Assembly: GCA_946533395.1 (NCBI GenBank) | Contig: CAMNBU010000004.1 | Coordinates: 1-64,000 of the forward strand | Reading direction: 5' to 3' | DNA: 64,000 nucleotides | Source: UBA4292 sp002395865 | GTDB lineage: Bacteria; Bacillota; Clostridia; Lachnospirales; Lachnospiraceae | In this document: piece after piece, positions 1 through 9,350 of the stretch | Numbering within the stretch: position 1 is the stretch's first letter | How the letters are laid out: every line of letters begins with the position of its first letter | The notes under the pieces: generated by a model | What the model saw: only the letters and a program-made list of their open reading frames with translations | Told to the model about the DNA's origin: nothing | Databases searched by the model: none | Made by a program: the position numbers and the translations under genes

Positions 1-577
1 TTGCCCCAGGCGGCACTATATGGATGTTTGCCGTAAGAAGCTCACCGAAAAGCCCCGGCGGGGCCGCGTGGCAGGTCTCGATGTACTTTGCGGCGAGCAG
101 CGGACGCAGGGCGTAGAAATCCTTCTTGTATCTGACCGTCTCACCCCGAAGATACTCGTGATAGGTGTTATTGGCAGTGCCGTAGTAATGGTATATGGCC
201 GTCTTCTCTGAAAAGTACTGCTGCGAGACCTCGCGGATCCTCGCCCAGTCCTGTGTCGTGCGGTAAATGACAGGGGAACCGCTCCACTCAAAGAGAGTCG
301 CATTGCCCCTGGCAAACTGCTTCAGTGCCTTCTTCAGGTCCCAGCCGTTGATATCGAGGACCTCGTCCAGCTGCCAGTCGATCGTGTCCTTCGCCTCATC
401 CAGCCGCAGATAGTCCTCCTTCCTCCGCACGCAGACGAAGCGCACATCATAGTCGCTGTCGGGCGAGGCAAAGCCCCACGCGCGGCTTCCGGACTCGACC
501 GCGTGAAGTATGCGGACATTCTCCTTCTCCTCTATCTCGTTAAGCTTGTCGTCTATTTCCTTCTGTATATCTCTCAA
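1..577 (-). CDS. YcgL-family predicted nucleotidyltransferase, C-terminus cut by window edge
   Basis: The minus-strand frame opens at a TTG (577) with AGGAG 7 nt upstream and stays open for 192 codons to the window edge, so the C-terminus is missing. Near residues 28-45 it carries a GSRAWGFASPDSDYDVR stretch, the G-S plus D-x-D signature of the DNA polymerase beta-like nucleotidyltransferase fold, which matches the COG3541 (YcgL) group. The TTG overlaps the TGA of the upstream paralogue, so the two are probably translationally coupled. These proteins are predicted to transfer a nucleotide to an unknown target. The frame lacks a nearby ATG and is easily missed in favour of shadow frames in the same stretch. 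Confidence 0.8.
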   Translation of the reverse strand, partial: MRDIQKEIDDKLNEIEEKENVRILHAVESGSRAWGFASPDSDYDVRFVCVRRKEDYLRLDEAKDTIDWQLDEVLDINGWDLKKALKQFARGNATLFEWSGSPVIYRTTQDWARIREVSQQYFSEKTAIYHYYGTANNTYHEYLRGETVRYKKDFYALRPLLAAKYIETCHAAPPGLFGELLTANIHIVPPGA

Positions 578-1596
578 CTCAATTCTCCTGTTATGGCATA
601 TCTGTTTATGCGCATGACCAGCTTCTCCACCCTGTCCATATCCGGATTGTCCGGAAGTGTCGTAGCCGACGCAGCCTCCTCCAGCTTTCTCTCATACTCC
701 TCGAGTATCTCATAAAAGGCCGGTGAGAATGTGCCGTCGTTCTGCATGTACTCTCCTCTTCGAATCGCAAGAAGAAACGGCAGATCATCCCTGCGGTGTG
801 TTCTGATCTCACCCTTTTCGAGTATATCGATGGCCATCATGAAAAGCCTTATAAGGTGCATTGCGTGTTTGTTCAGATGGTTGTCGTCCTTTTTTCTGTT
901 ACGTTTACCGATCTTCTCATAGTCGCGAATGACTGTCCTCATGACTCCCCACATATCCGTGTAATCCCGCAGAGGAAGGTGACTGTAGTTTGCATCTACG
1001 AATATCTCCGTATCAAGGTCCGGATTTTCCGCCTTGTCGATATACAGCTTCAGACTGCCCCTGTCATTTGCCCCGTTCCTTCGGTTGAAATCATCCAGAG
1101 CATTCGTGACCGATCTCAGAATATGCTTCTCCCTGTCGCTCTGCACAAGCTTATCCCTTGCAATGGCGTTCTGAAGCCTGCGAAGCTGCGCGTCCGCGTA
1201 GCCGCCGAAAGATCTTATAGCGCGCTTTGAGAGAAATAACCTGCTGTTATCGATAAGCTCCTGCCCCAGATCAGTCTTGATGAGATACTGTTCCTCATCA
1301 AGCCCCAGCATCTCGCAGGTGTTGGGATTGCACTCCAGAAGAAGCTTCACCAGCTTGTTGAAACCGTAAATGACCGTGTCTGTCCCGTCATCCTCATACT
1401 GCTCGAACTCCGTCAGCCCCAGCAGATCCGAGGGCATCATGAGCGTAACACCGCGAAAATCTATGTCACTGCCCTCATTGTTCGTCCCGTAGGCATAGCT
1501 GCCGCCAAGTCCCAGCAGCATGATCCTGTCACCTAACCTCTCATTCGTCCTTAAGAAGTCGTATTCGCCTGTATTCATCAGTGCCTTGAAATCCAT
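574..1596 (-). CDS. YcgL-family predicted nucleotidyltransferase
   Basis: A 340-residue protein. The N-terminal part has LGLGGSYAYGTNNEGSDIDF near residues 29-48: a G-G-S followed by D-x-D, the metal-binding signature of polymerase beta-type nucleotidyltransferases. The rest is helical and charged, as in COG3541 proteins. It is the first gene of a pair, and its TGA overlaps the TTG start of a second member of the same family, so they probably act together. The family's substrate is not settled. Nothing nearby on this strand reveals a target. Toxin-antitoxin or RNA-modifying roles are possible but not shown here. Confidence 0.8.
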   Translation of the reverse strand: MDFKALMNTGEYDFLRTNERLGDRIMLLGLGGSYAYGTNNEGSDIDFRGVTLMMPSDLLGLTEFEQYEDDGTDTVIYGFNKLVKLLLECNPNTCEMLGLDEEQYLIKTDLGQELIDNSRLFLSKRAIRSFGGYADAQLRRLQNAIARDKLVQSDREKHILRSVTNALDDFNRRNGANDRGSLKLYIDKAENPDLDTEIFVDANYSHLPLRDYTDMWGVMRTVIRDYEKIGKRNRKKDDNHLNKHAMHLIRLFMMAIDILEKGEIRTHRRDDLPFLLAIRRGEYMQNDGTFSPAFYEILEEYERKLEEAASATTLPDNPDMDRVEKLVMRINRYAITGELS

Positions 1597-1710
1597 GGGT
1601 ATCCCTCTATGATTCCTTCCTGTTTGTTCAATGTATATCTAACTAAATCTACCATAATTTCACAAACTTTTCCACCACCAAAACGAAAAAGATTAATTGG
1701 CGTTCGCCAC

Positions 1711-1739
1711 TTGCGCACGGCGCAGCTTTGTGATAAAAT
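1711..1739 (+). promoter_or_regulatory. sigma-A-type promoter of the zinc-ribbon gene
   Basis: TTGCGC (1711-1716), a 17-bp spacer and TAAAAT (1734-1739) lie 29 bp before the start at 1768. Confidence 0.5.
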
Positions 1740-1767
1740 CAAGTGAAATTATATGACGGAGGATGCC

Positions 1768-2082
1768 ATGAATACATGCCGTTACTGTGGTAATTCATTC
1801 GATAAATACGAGGCCATGATGGATTTTATGGAGAAGACATATCTGCTCAGCTACGCGAACTTCAGGGTGCCGCTGTGCTCCGGATGCGCCGTGGAGGCCA
1901 TCGAGGAGGGCGATCTGGGCGTCTACTTTGAAAAATGTGACAGCTGCAAGAAGGTGTTCGATCTGGCCGAGGAGGAGGCTCTGTTTCACCGCACATTTCC
2001 GGAGTGCAAGGGTAAGAAGCTGCGATACTTCTGGAATAAAAAGGTCCTCTGCGCGCAGTGCGCAGGCGATGACGTGAAATAA
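1768..2082 (+). CDS. small double zinc-ribbon protein, function unknown
   Basis: A 104-residue soluble protein. Four CxxC pairs are visible (CRYC near residue 4, CSGC, CDSC and CAQC near the C-terminus), which should bind two zinc ions. I place the start at 1768, not at the in-frame ATG at 1753, because GGAGGA at 1758-1763 lies inside the longer version and is spaced correctly for 1768. It stands alone between its own promoter and a strong terminator. No named family was recognised. A nucleic-acid or protein-binding role is only an inference from the zinc ribbons. Confidence 0.75.
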   Translation: MNTCRYCGNSFDKYEAMMDFMEKTYLLSYANFRVPLCSGCAVEAIEEGDLGVYFEKCDSCKKVFDLAEEEALFHRTFPECKGKKLRYFWNKKVLCAQCAGDDVK

Positions 2083-2104
2083 AAAGATAACTGTTAAGTA
2101 CAAA

Positions 2105-2133
2105 AGACCCGCTGCACATCGCAGCGGGTCTTA
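2105..2133 (+). terminator. rho-independent terminator
   Basis: An 11-bp perfect stem (2105-2115 with 2121-2131) with a 5-nt loop ends in a short T-rich tail, just after the zinc-ribbon gene. Confidence 0.8.
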
Positions 2134-2140
2134 TTATGTA

Positions 2141-2320
2141 AAGATTATGTAACTATTCAGAACCATACAGGAATGGCCAGACGAGTCATGCTTGCATGAA
2201 CTCGGATGGTTATTTCTGTGTGGTTCTAATAGCAGACGTCCGTCACATGAGCAAAAACCGATGCCTTTGGCAGAGGTTTTGCGAATGGGATGGGCGGGTG
2301 CTGAATAGTTACAAGATTAT
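2141..2320. mobile_element. MITE-like non-coding element with terminal inverted repeats and 8-bp target duplication
   Basis: Perfect 12-bp inverted ends, GTAACTATTCAG (2149-2160) and CTGAATAGTTAC (2301-2312), are flanked on both outer sides by the direct repeat AAGATTAT (2141-2148 and 2313-2320). That is the layout of a transposed element with an 8-bp target-site duplication. The 164-bp body encodes no credible protein. It holds at least two hairpins, one around 2183-2203 (GCATG arms) and one at 2253-2280 (AAAACC/GGTTTT outer arms, TGCC/GGCA inner arms). The right copy of the duplication contains the stop codon of the cellobiose phosphorylase gene, so insertion was at the very end of that gene. 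No transposase in the window could move it. Confidence 0.75.
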
Positions 2321-4725
2321 GACATCACAAGAACGATATCATTTACAGCCTGAAGCTTGTCAGCGGGTACGTAGTTGTCCGCGAGCTTCTCGCCGTTTAA
2401 GAACAGTTCCTTGTAGCCTGCCTGTGCGCCGTTATCATTCTTAACGGTGATGTTGAGCTTCTTGCCGCGGAATGTCTTCGCGATCGAGAACTCCTTCCAG
2501 TCCGAAGGAACCGCGGGCGCGATGCGCAGACCGTGAAGGTCGGGTCTCATACCCATCATACCCTCTACCATACCGACCATGGTGGTGGATGCGGTACCGG
2601 TCAGCCAGTGCACATGCGAACGGCCCTGATAAGGTGACTCGGTAGCCTCCGTAAACTGTCCGTGAACATACGGCTCGAGTCTTCTGATCTCTGCCTTGTC
2701 ATTCATGGTCGAAGGCGAGCTCTCCTTGAAGTACTCGTATGCCCTGTTACCGTGTCCTGCGAGGGATTCGGCGAGGATTATCCAGCCCTGAGGCTGCGAG
2801 AATATACCGCCGTTCTCCTTTGTTGAGCCGTTGAACAGAAGTGCGAGCGCGCCGTCGAAAGCGTGGTCCTTGTATGAAGGAGCCATTACTCTCACGCCGT
2901 AAGGTGTGTTGAGCTCTCTGTGGACAGACTCGAGCGCCTTCTCTGCCTGATCCTTGTCCGCAAGGCCCGAGATGACAGACCAAGCCTGAGGGTTCAGCCA
3001 CATGCTTGCCTCGGGGTCGTTCTTGGAGCCGATGACCTGTCCGTCCTCCTTGTAGCCGCGAAGATATCTGTCGTCCTCCCAGCAAAGCTTCTGTACGAGT
3101 GCGCCGAATTCCTTCTGCTTGGCTGCAAGCTGGTCAGCATACTCCGTATCGTTGAGCTCGAGAGCGAACTCGCGAAGTACCGAATAAGCGTAGTAGAGCT
3201 GCATCGCAACGAATGAAGACTCACCCTTCTTACCAAGTCTTAAGCAGTCGTTCCAGTCTGCGTGAAGACCTGCGGGCATGCCGTGATTGCCTAATCTCTC
3301 CTCCGAGAAACGGATGGCTCTCTTTAAATGATCGTATACCGTGCCCTCGTCCTTGTTGGCGTAGGGAATGACCTCTGTGAGGAACGCTGCGTTGCCTGAC
3401 TCGCCCAGATACTTCTTGATAGTGGGGAAGAGCCAGAGCGCATCATCCGCACGATATGCGGGATGGCCGGTAGCCTGTACGTATGAAGCGTCGTCCGGTG
3501 TATCCTCGTGGCCCGCGTTGTGCGTGAACTTAACGAGGGGCAGACCGCCGCCGTTGTCGACCTGAGCCGAGAGCATGAAGCGGATCTTGTCCGCAGCAGC
3601 CTCCGGATCGAGGTGGATAACGCCCTGAATATCCTGTACGGTATCTCTGTAGCCGTATCCGTTTCTGAGACCGCAGTATACGAAGGAAGCTGCTCTTGAC
3701 CAGATGAAGGTCATAAAGCACTGATATGCGTTCCATGTATTTACCATGGTGTCGAAGAGCGGATCGGGTGTCTTTACCGTGAAGTTGTCGAGCTTTCCGT
3801 GCCAGTAAGCCTTGAGTTCTGCCAGCTCCTTAGCCACCGTAGCGCCGAGGTCTGCGTAGCCGTCCATGATGGCCTGAGCGTCGGTCACATTGTATCTTCC
3901 GAGGATGAAGGCGATCTCCTTCTCCTCACCGGGCTTGAGCGTGATGACTGTATGCAGAGCGCCGCAGGCATTTGCATTGTAATTGAGCTTGCCGTCGCAC
4001 TTGCCGTTAACTACTGCCTGAGGGTTGCCGTATCCGTGCCAGGGACCGATGAACGCATCCTTGTCGCCGTTGTACGAAGCCACGGGTGCGCCAACGAGAC
4101 CAAAGAATCGCTCCTGTCCTCTGGTAGGGTAACCGTCCTTCATTGCGCCTGTGCAGTTCTCGTTGATCGTCTGAACGATCTTGTTGTCGAAGAAGCGTGT
4201 TCTGGTGATGAAGAGCGTGTACTGAAGGTTCACCTGATCCTGCTCATAGTTGGAATCGTTAGTAAACTCCGCATAACCGAAGGTGGAAATAGTCCTCTTC
4301 CTGTCGGACTTGTTGGTGAGCTTCACTCTCCACACCTCATAGGTCTTGTCCAGAGGAACATAGTACAGAGCCTCGGACTTGATGCCCGAATACTCCGCGT
4401 TGATGAAGGTGTAAGCCGTTCCATGGCGAACCTCGCTCTTATATGAGGCAAGATCCTTGCCCACGGGCATCCAGGAAGCCGACCAGTAATCGCCGTTCTC
4501 ATCATCTCTTAAATAGATGTAACGTCCGGGTGTGTCGTCTGCGTTGAAATGATAGCGCAGGATTCTTCCGTTCGCGCCGCTCTGCACGAAGCTGTAACCG
4601 CCCGCATTGTTGGAAATAAGTGCTCCGTAAGCGGGTGAGCCCAGATAGTTGGCCCAGGGGGCCGGAGTTGCGGGATTGGTGATGACGTACTCTCTGTTCG
4701 CGTCATCAAAATAGCCGTAGTTCAT
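2317..4725 (-). CDS. cellobiose phosphorylase (GH94)
   Basis: An 802-residue cytoplasmic enzyme close to the usual length of clostridial cellobiose phosphorylases (about 810). It starts with the typical MNYGYFDDANREYVI and contains HADWNDCLRL in the alpha/alpha-barrel, where the Asp of WNDC is the catalytic acid of GH94. The family splits cellobiose with phosphate to give glucose 1-phosphate and glucose, saving ATP during cellulose or beta-glucan use. I moved the start to 4725, where AAAGGA sits 6 nt upstream; a longer frame runs back to 4812 but has no ribosome site. Cellodextrin phosphorylases are longer (about 980), so cellobiose is the more likely substrate. The TAA stop lies inside the MITE target duplication. 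Confidence 0.9.
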   Translation of the reverse strand: MNYGYFDDANREYVITNPATPAPWANYLGSPAYGALISNNAGGYSFVQSGANGRILRYHFNADDTPGRYIYLRDDENGDYWSASWMPVGKDLASYKSEVRHGTAYTFINAEYSGIKSEALYYVPLDKTYEVWRVKLTNKSDRKRTISTFGYAEFTNDSNYEQDQVNLQYTLFITRTRFFDNKIVQTINENCTGAMKDGYPTRGQERFFGLVGAPVASYNGDKDAFIGPWHGYGNPQAVVNGKCDGKLNYNANACGALHTVITLKPGEEKEIAFILGRYNVTDAQAIMDGYADLGATVAKELAELKAYWHGKLDNFTVKTPDPLFDTMVNTWNAYQCFMTFIWSRAASFVYCGLRNGYGYRDTVQDIQGVIHLDPEAAADKIRFMLSAQVDNGGGLPLVKFTHNAGHEDTPDDASYVQATGHPAYRADDALWLFPTIKKYLGESGNAAFLTEVIPYANKDEGTVYDHLKRAIRFSEERLGNHGMPAGLHADWNDCLRLGKKGESSFVAMQLYYAYSVLREFALELNDTEYADQLAAKQKEFGALVQKLCWEDDRYLRGYKEDGQVIGSKNDPEASMWLNPQAWSVISGLADKDQAEKALESVHRELNTPYGVRVMAPSYKDHAFDGALALLFNGSTKENGGIFSQPQGWIILAESLAGHGNRAYEYFKESSPSTMNDKAEIRRLEPYVHGQFTEATESPYQGRSHVHWLTGTASTTMVGMVEGMMGMRPDLHGLRIAPAVPSDWKEFSIAKTFRGKKLNITVKNDNGAQAGYKELFLNGEKLADNYVPADKLQAVNDIVLVMS

Positions 4726-4919
4726 GTTTTTTCCTTTCCGCAGGAATGAAGGTTTGTTCTCTTTACTTAATAGCAAATGGTGATGTTCCTGCCGCATCAC
4801 CTCATATTTCACATAACCATTTTTCGCAGAAAAATGAGCGGAACTCTGTTACATGATAGCACATCAAGGTACAATTTTCTACACAAAATATTATAGGATT
4901 TTAGTGATAAAAGCTGAAA

Positions 4920-6713
4920 TCACCTCTCAAACATATATGTTTTTCCGTCTCCGCCGCTGACTATATAGCTCACATTACGCCACTCTCCGTTTCCGAGCCG
5001 TCCCTCTATGCTTATACTGAGATGGGACAGCAGATCGTCAAGCATGTCCTCCACCTGGAACATCTTGAGCTTGGATGTGCCGTCAGTGTTGCGGTTGGCC
5101 GGCACCATGAGTTTCACATATATGTAATCGATGACATTTCCGCGGGAATCCCGCATCCCGTCATCCCCGGGCAGAGGAATGATCACATAATACCCCGCGT
5201 AATATCCCCAGCTGTCTATGCCCAGCTTCTCATAGACAGTCATGCCGTTTCTGTATTTAACAGGGCCGTAGAAGCTCTGCTCTTCGAGCCACCGGGCCGT
5301 CCGAACCAATCCGTCGTCTGCCGATTCTCTTCCTGCCACGACATACACCGTCTCGTCATATATGTTTCGGAAATCTAACTGGACATGGTTTTTTCCCGTC
5401 TCCATCCTGTCGTTTATAAATGCAGCCGCCACTTCGCTGTTGCCTGAGCTTCCGCGTATGACAGTTCCGTCATACTCAACTCTCACCACATAATCGTTGT
5501 AAACGGGGAACCTGACCACAGAGGAAGCCTTGTCCTCAACGCTCTCAAACTTTTTGAAGCCCATGGGATGTATCGAAGCCATGATCCTCATGAAGCAGTC
5601 CTTGTATCTGAGCGGTATCCTCTCGAATTTGAGTTCTAAGCAGCTACCCCTGTCTCCTCCGAGCCATATTGTCTTCGCTATATCGCAGAAGTCCACCTCT
5701 CCCTCATACCGTGCAGTCTGAATAATATGAGTATCCACATATCCGGGGTCTCCGTCGAAATCTATGTACTCCCTCTCACCTCTTGTGTTCTCCAGACTCA
5801 TCCAGAAGCGCTGCTTGAGCCCATCGACACCCACATCGAAATATTCATCCGAAAAGAATTCGCCGTCCCAGCTCTCTTCGCCCTTCCTCTCTGCGTAGTA
5901 ATCGAGATATTCGAGTGCCTTGGTTTTGCTGTACTCTATGTACATGTCCTCCCGGCTGCTGTAGCCGGTCCAGTAAAGCTTCGGCAGAAGGCTTCTTAAG
6001 TATACGACTACATCGTCGGGGAATTCTGCGCCGTAGTCTGCGTGCACTATCCCGAAATGCATGGTGATCATCTCGTCATAATCTATGTTATTGAGAGGAG
6101 CGATCGTCATATAGGGAATGTCTGCTCCGTCTTCTGTCATTACCGCCTTCAGCCTGTCGTCGTACAGGCCGTCATTTTTATTGAACCACAGTCCGGCATA
6201 GCAGCCTGTCAGCCTGCTGTTCTCATCGATCAGCTCCGCAGCCATATGCTCAGCCCCCTGGTCATCATACGACAGTGTGATCTCATAGGTATTCAGATCG
6301 TTCTCTCCCCTGCTGCTGTTTTCCCCCAGATATGAACCATTATCCGGCATGACTATGGAGGTGAAGCTTCCGGTCGGTGTCCCGTCATATACGAAGGGAC
6401 GGAAGATAATATTGTCGTATCTGCTCTCACCTGTCACCATTGAGCCGGGGACAGCGGTGGTCTCCTCCTCTTTTCCCGGCTCCGTGGCAGACGGCTCACC
6501 GCTTTCTGTTTCGGAGGAAACGGTGGTCTCCTTGTTTTTCTTTCTGCCGCTGCCTCCCGATCCCTCATATACCGGGGCATCCTCTCCGCCTGAGAGTACT
6601 ACGGCCAGTATGATGATCAATATCAGGAGCAGTATCACGACAGCGGCGGATATAATGGCCATTCTCTGCTTCTTCGGCCCGAGGCTCTTCCATTTTTCCT
6701 TCAGATCGTTCAT
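4920..6713 (-). CDS. large membrane-anchored extracellular protein, function unknown
   Basis: A 597-residue protein. A basic N-terminus (LKEKWKSLGPKKQR) precedes one strongly hydrophobic segment at residues 19-41, then a Gly/Ser/Lys spacer and a Ser/Thr/Glu-rich low-complexity linker to about residue 95. This makes a cell-surface protein with a cytoplasmic tail of about 18 residues. The remaining 500 residues look like a folded domain rich in Tyr, Asp and Gly; I do not recognise it. It is the last gene of a three-gene unit, 13 nt after its neighbour, with GGAGG 6 nt before the ATG. The linker resembles those of the two lipoproteins upstream, so the three are probably parts of one surface assembly. 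Confidence 0.7.
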   Translation of the reverse strand: MNDLKEKWKSLGPKKQRMAIISAAVVILLLILIIILAVVLSGGEDAPVYEGSGGSGRKKNKETTVSSETESGEPSATEPGKEEETTAVPGSMVTGESRYDNIIFRPFVYDGTPTGSFTSIVMPDNGSYLGENSSRGENDLNTYEITLSYDDQGAEHMAAELIDENSRLTGCYAGLWFNKNDGLYDDRLKAVMTEDGADIPYMTIAPLNNIDYDEMITMHFGIVHADYGAEFPDDVVVYLRSLLPKLYWTGYSSREDMYIEYSKTKALEYLDYYAERKGEESWDGEFFSDEYFDVGVDGLKQRFWMSLENTRGEREYIDFDGDPGYVDTHIIQTARYEGEVDFCDIAKTIWLGGDRGSCLELKFERIPLRYKDCFMRIMASIHPMGFKKFESVEDKASSVVRFPVYNDYVVRVEYDGTVIRGSSGNSEVAAAFINDRMETGKNHVQLDFRNIYDETVYVVAGRESADDGLVRTARWLEEQSFYGPVKYRNGMTVYEKLGIDSWGYYAGYYVIIPLPGDDGMRDSRGNVIDYIYVKLMVPANRNTDGTSKLKMFQVEDMLDDLLSHLSISIEGRLGNGEWRNVSYIVSGGDGKTYMFER

Positions 6714-6726
6714 GGTACACCTCCGC

Positions 6727-9330
6727 CTACGGCCAGTCCGTCACATCGGCGATGGAGCCGACGGCGAGATAGCTCTCGAATTCCTTCACCCTTGCGCTGT
6801 AATCGTTCCTGTCCTTTACTGCTGCGAACTGCTTGCTCTCGGTATTGATTATATTTCCGTTTCTGTCATACTCGATCTCATCAACGCGCGCATATCTGGT
6901 TATGACCGGGTTAATGGCCGAGGATCCCATCTCCTCCCAATAGGTGGTGGTCTTTCTGAACTGGATTCCACCGTTATCGTAATACTTCTCCCAGCCTGTG
7001 TTATTGCCGGCGGAATTGTAGTGATTTGTCTGATAGCACCTGTAATTGCCCGATGCGTCCTTCTCCTTGTAATAGTAATCTCTTGAACATACGAAGCTTC
7101 CGTTGCCGCCGTAATGGTTTATCATCTGGTTCTCGAGACTGCCGTTCTTATCGTAGAATTTCTCGATGGAAAGAGTAGGATTTCCGTCGGAGTCAAGCAT
7201 GAACTCAGACATCCTGTACCCGCCGTCCTTATAGGACCTGTATGCGTACTTTAAAAGTCCCGTCTCGTCATAGGTCAGAGTGTGCTTGGTTATGTAGCCG
7301 TCCGCAGGCAGCTCCCTAGTCCAGGTTCCGTCATCGTTGTGAGTGTATCCCTTCCAGCCGTACCAGTCTACCTTCTCTCTATCCTCAGTCCTTGCAGGGA
7401 AGCGGTCGCTTCCGAGCCCGCTGTCAAACCACCTGGTGATCTGGCTCTCCTTCGATTCCTGCTCGTTCTTCGACACTCTGGGAGCCTCCTCGGTATAGCG
7501 AGGCTTATCCTCCGTATAATCAGGTGCCACACCTATCTCACCCTCCGTGACCTTTTTGGGGATCTCGTAGGGCGTGAAGAAGCCGTTTAATACCGCCTCA
7601 TTGTAGTATATCGGCACCGTGAGCGGATAGTATATGCCGTAGGTATCGGCCCAGGTCCAGCCGGAACCCGTATACTTCCTCTCGTTCATGGCATTTGCCG
7701 TAGGTCCCGCATACCTTATCCTGAGCACCTCATAGTAACCCGAGTCTTCATCTGAGCCGGTACGGCCTCCCTCGATGAGATAGTCCACATGCACGTCGCA
7801 GGTGTTGTTGAAGTACGAATCCACCAGCTGGGTCATGTATCCCGGGCTGTACGGGTTCTTTGAATTAGTGTTGAGATTATAAAGTGGTGTGGGATTCCAC
7901 GTGGGCGTATAATCTTTTTTGAAATAATAGTTTATCAGCTCATCGAATAAAAAGCGCCTCTCGGTCCCTGCGAAGGCAGGCATCATCTCGTACACCGGCT
8001 TCATGGTCCCGGTGGAGTAATCCTCCTGACCGACCATGGCCCAGATGTGGTCATTTCTGGCGTCCGAGAGTATCTGCGCCCTCCCCTCCGGAGTGTTGTA
8101 TGGCTGCACTATCGCAAATGCCCTGTCCATGGCTGCACGGGCCTCCTCCATGGAATCCCCCCTCACCTGCAGCTCTATCTCCTGTATGTAGAACTCAGAA
8201 GAGCCCTCTCTCTCCCGGATATCCTTAAGCTGTGTTATGAGCACCGATGCATTCGACCACGGCGCAATGGTAGTGCGGTTATCCTTGTCATCGATCCCGA
8301 ATACAGCTGAATTGATCAGATATCTCTCATTGTATTTCGGGGAGATATAATTGAAGTAGAGTCCTCCCGCACCGTATCCCTCCCCGGAGTAGCAGTAGTG
8401 GAAATCCCTGTGAAAATCCTCCCAGTCCCTGCTCCAGCTCTCCTCATAGTAATACGGGTCGTAATTATCGTATTCCTCCTTGATCTTCTTCGGGTCTATC
8501 CGCTTATCGATCTGAGAGACTGCCTCGCTGCCGCCGAAGGCCGCAAGGAGCTGCCTTGTCATGACATCCGGGTCCGGGAGCATGTATGGAAGCATGTCCT
8601 GCGCCAGCTTCTTGTACACGTTACCGTAGCTGCCGTCCACGGGCGGCAGATTGGGGTTAAGTTCAGTAAACCACTCGGAATCCACTGAGTTCGGGGCTAT
8701 AAGCACCTGTTCTGCAGCAAGCGCAGTGAGATACGGTATGAGATAATTATTTCTGTATCTGGCATCGATCTCGCCCGAAAACTTATTCTCCTTATCACCC
8801 CTTAGATAAGCCCTGTACTCCCTGAGGCCGACCTCTGCATAGTTTCTGGCATTCTCGACACCGAGCTGTATCGTGTCCTCATTCCATCTGGCTGCCTCGT
8901 CCCAGTAATCCCTGTCGGGGTCCGGGCCGGGCAATGTCATGGCCATCTGAGCCTCAGCCTCCTGTGCGCTGTCGGCTGCCCTGTATGGGTTCTCCGGCTC
9001 CGGCTCGGTCTCACGCGGAACATACTCCGGATCTGGCTCAAGCGTATCATCAGCTGCGGAGGCAGGCTCATCCGGCACGGTCGGCCGCTCCGGCTGTCCA
9101 CCCTCTGTCTCATCCGGATAGTCCGGATGGGGAACATCTGTGTTTATAATGTACTCACCGGTCGTGGTGGTCTCCTCCCCGGTGGTCTCCGAAGTCGATC
9201 TTTTCTTTTTCTTTGTCTCATCGGTGTCGCTGTATGAGCTCTCCTGTGAGCTGTTGCAGCCCGTCAGAGCCTGGACACCTATCAGGGCACCCAGTATGCA
9301 GACCGCTGCTCCCTTCCTGAATCTCTTCAT
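6727..9330 (-). CDS. large secreted lipoprotein with YwqK/MORN-like C-terminal repeats
   Basis: An 867-residue protein with a lipoprotein signal peptide ending in ALTGC. After the Cys come a KKKKRSTSETTGEETTT linker and a long acidic Pro/Glu stretch to about residue 130. The middle is an unrecognised folded region with many Tyr and Trp. The last 200 residues contain repeated short beta motifs of the form YDxxGxL, FYDKNGSLEN and YNSAGNNTGWEKYYDNGG, as in YwqK or MORN_2-type repeats. The start at 9330 follows GGGGGGAG and gives a standard signal peptide; a longer in-frame ATG at 9351 overlaps the stop of the gene upstream. Role unknown; probably acts with the two adjacent surface proteins. Confidence 0.7.
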   Translation of the reverse strand: MKRFRKGAAVCILGALIGVQALTGCNSSQESSYSDTDETKKKKRSTSETTGEETTTTGEYIINTDVPHPDYPDETEGGQPERPTVPDEPASAADDTLEPDPEYVPRETEPEPENPYRAADSAQEAEAQMAMTLPGPDPDRDYWDEAARWNEDTIQLGVENARNYAEVGLREYRAYLRGDKENKFSGEIDARYRNNYLIPYLTALAAEQVLIAPNSVDSEWFTELNPNLPPVDGSYGNVYKKLAQDMLPYMLPDPDVMTRQLLAAFGGSEAVSQIDKRIDPKKIKEEYDNYDPYYYEESWSRDWEDFHRDFHYCYSGEGYGAGGLYFNYISPKYNERYLINSAVFGIDDKDNRTTIAPWSNASVLITQLKDIREREGSSEFYIQEIELQVRGDSMEEARAAMDRAFAIVQPYNTPEGRAQILSDARNDHIWAMVGQEDYSTGTMKPVYEMMPAFAGTERRFLFDELINYYFKKDYTPTWNPTPLYNLNTNSKNPYSPGYMTQLVDSYFNNTCDVHVDYLIEGGRTGSDEDSGYYEVLRIRYAGPTANAMNERKYTGSGWTWADTYGIYYPLTVPIYYNEAVLNGFFTPYEIPKKVTEGEIGVAPDYTEDKPRYTEEAPRVSKNEQESKESQITRWFDSGLGSDRFPARTEDREKVDWYGWKGYTHNDDGTWTRELPADGYITKHTLTYDETGLLKYAYRSYKDGGYRMSEFMLDSDGNPTLSIEKFYDKNGSLENQMINHYGGNGSFVCSRDYYYKEKDASGNYRCYQTNHYNSAGNNTGWEKYYDNGGIQFRKTTTYWEEMGSSAINPVITRYARVDEIEYDRNGNIINTESKQFAAVKDRNDYSARVKEFESYLAVGSIADVTDWP

Positions 9331-9350
9331 GTAAACTCCCCCCGTTTTCA

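Noticed and set aside
2196..2444. Short plus-strand open frame starting inside the MITE-like element
   Set aside because: Runs into the antisense of the cellobiose phosphorylase gene and has no transposase-like features.
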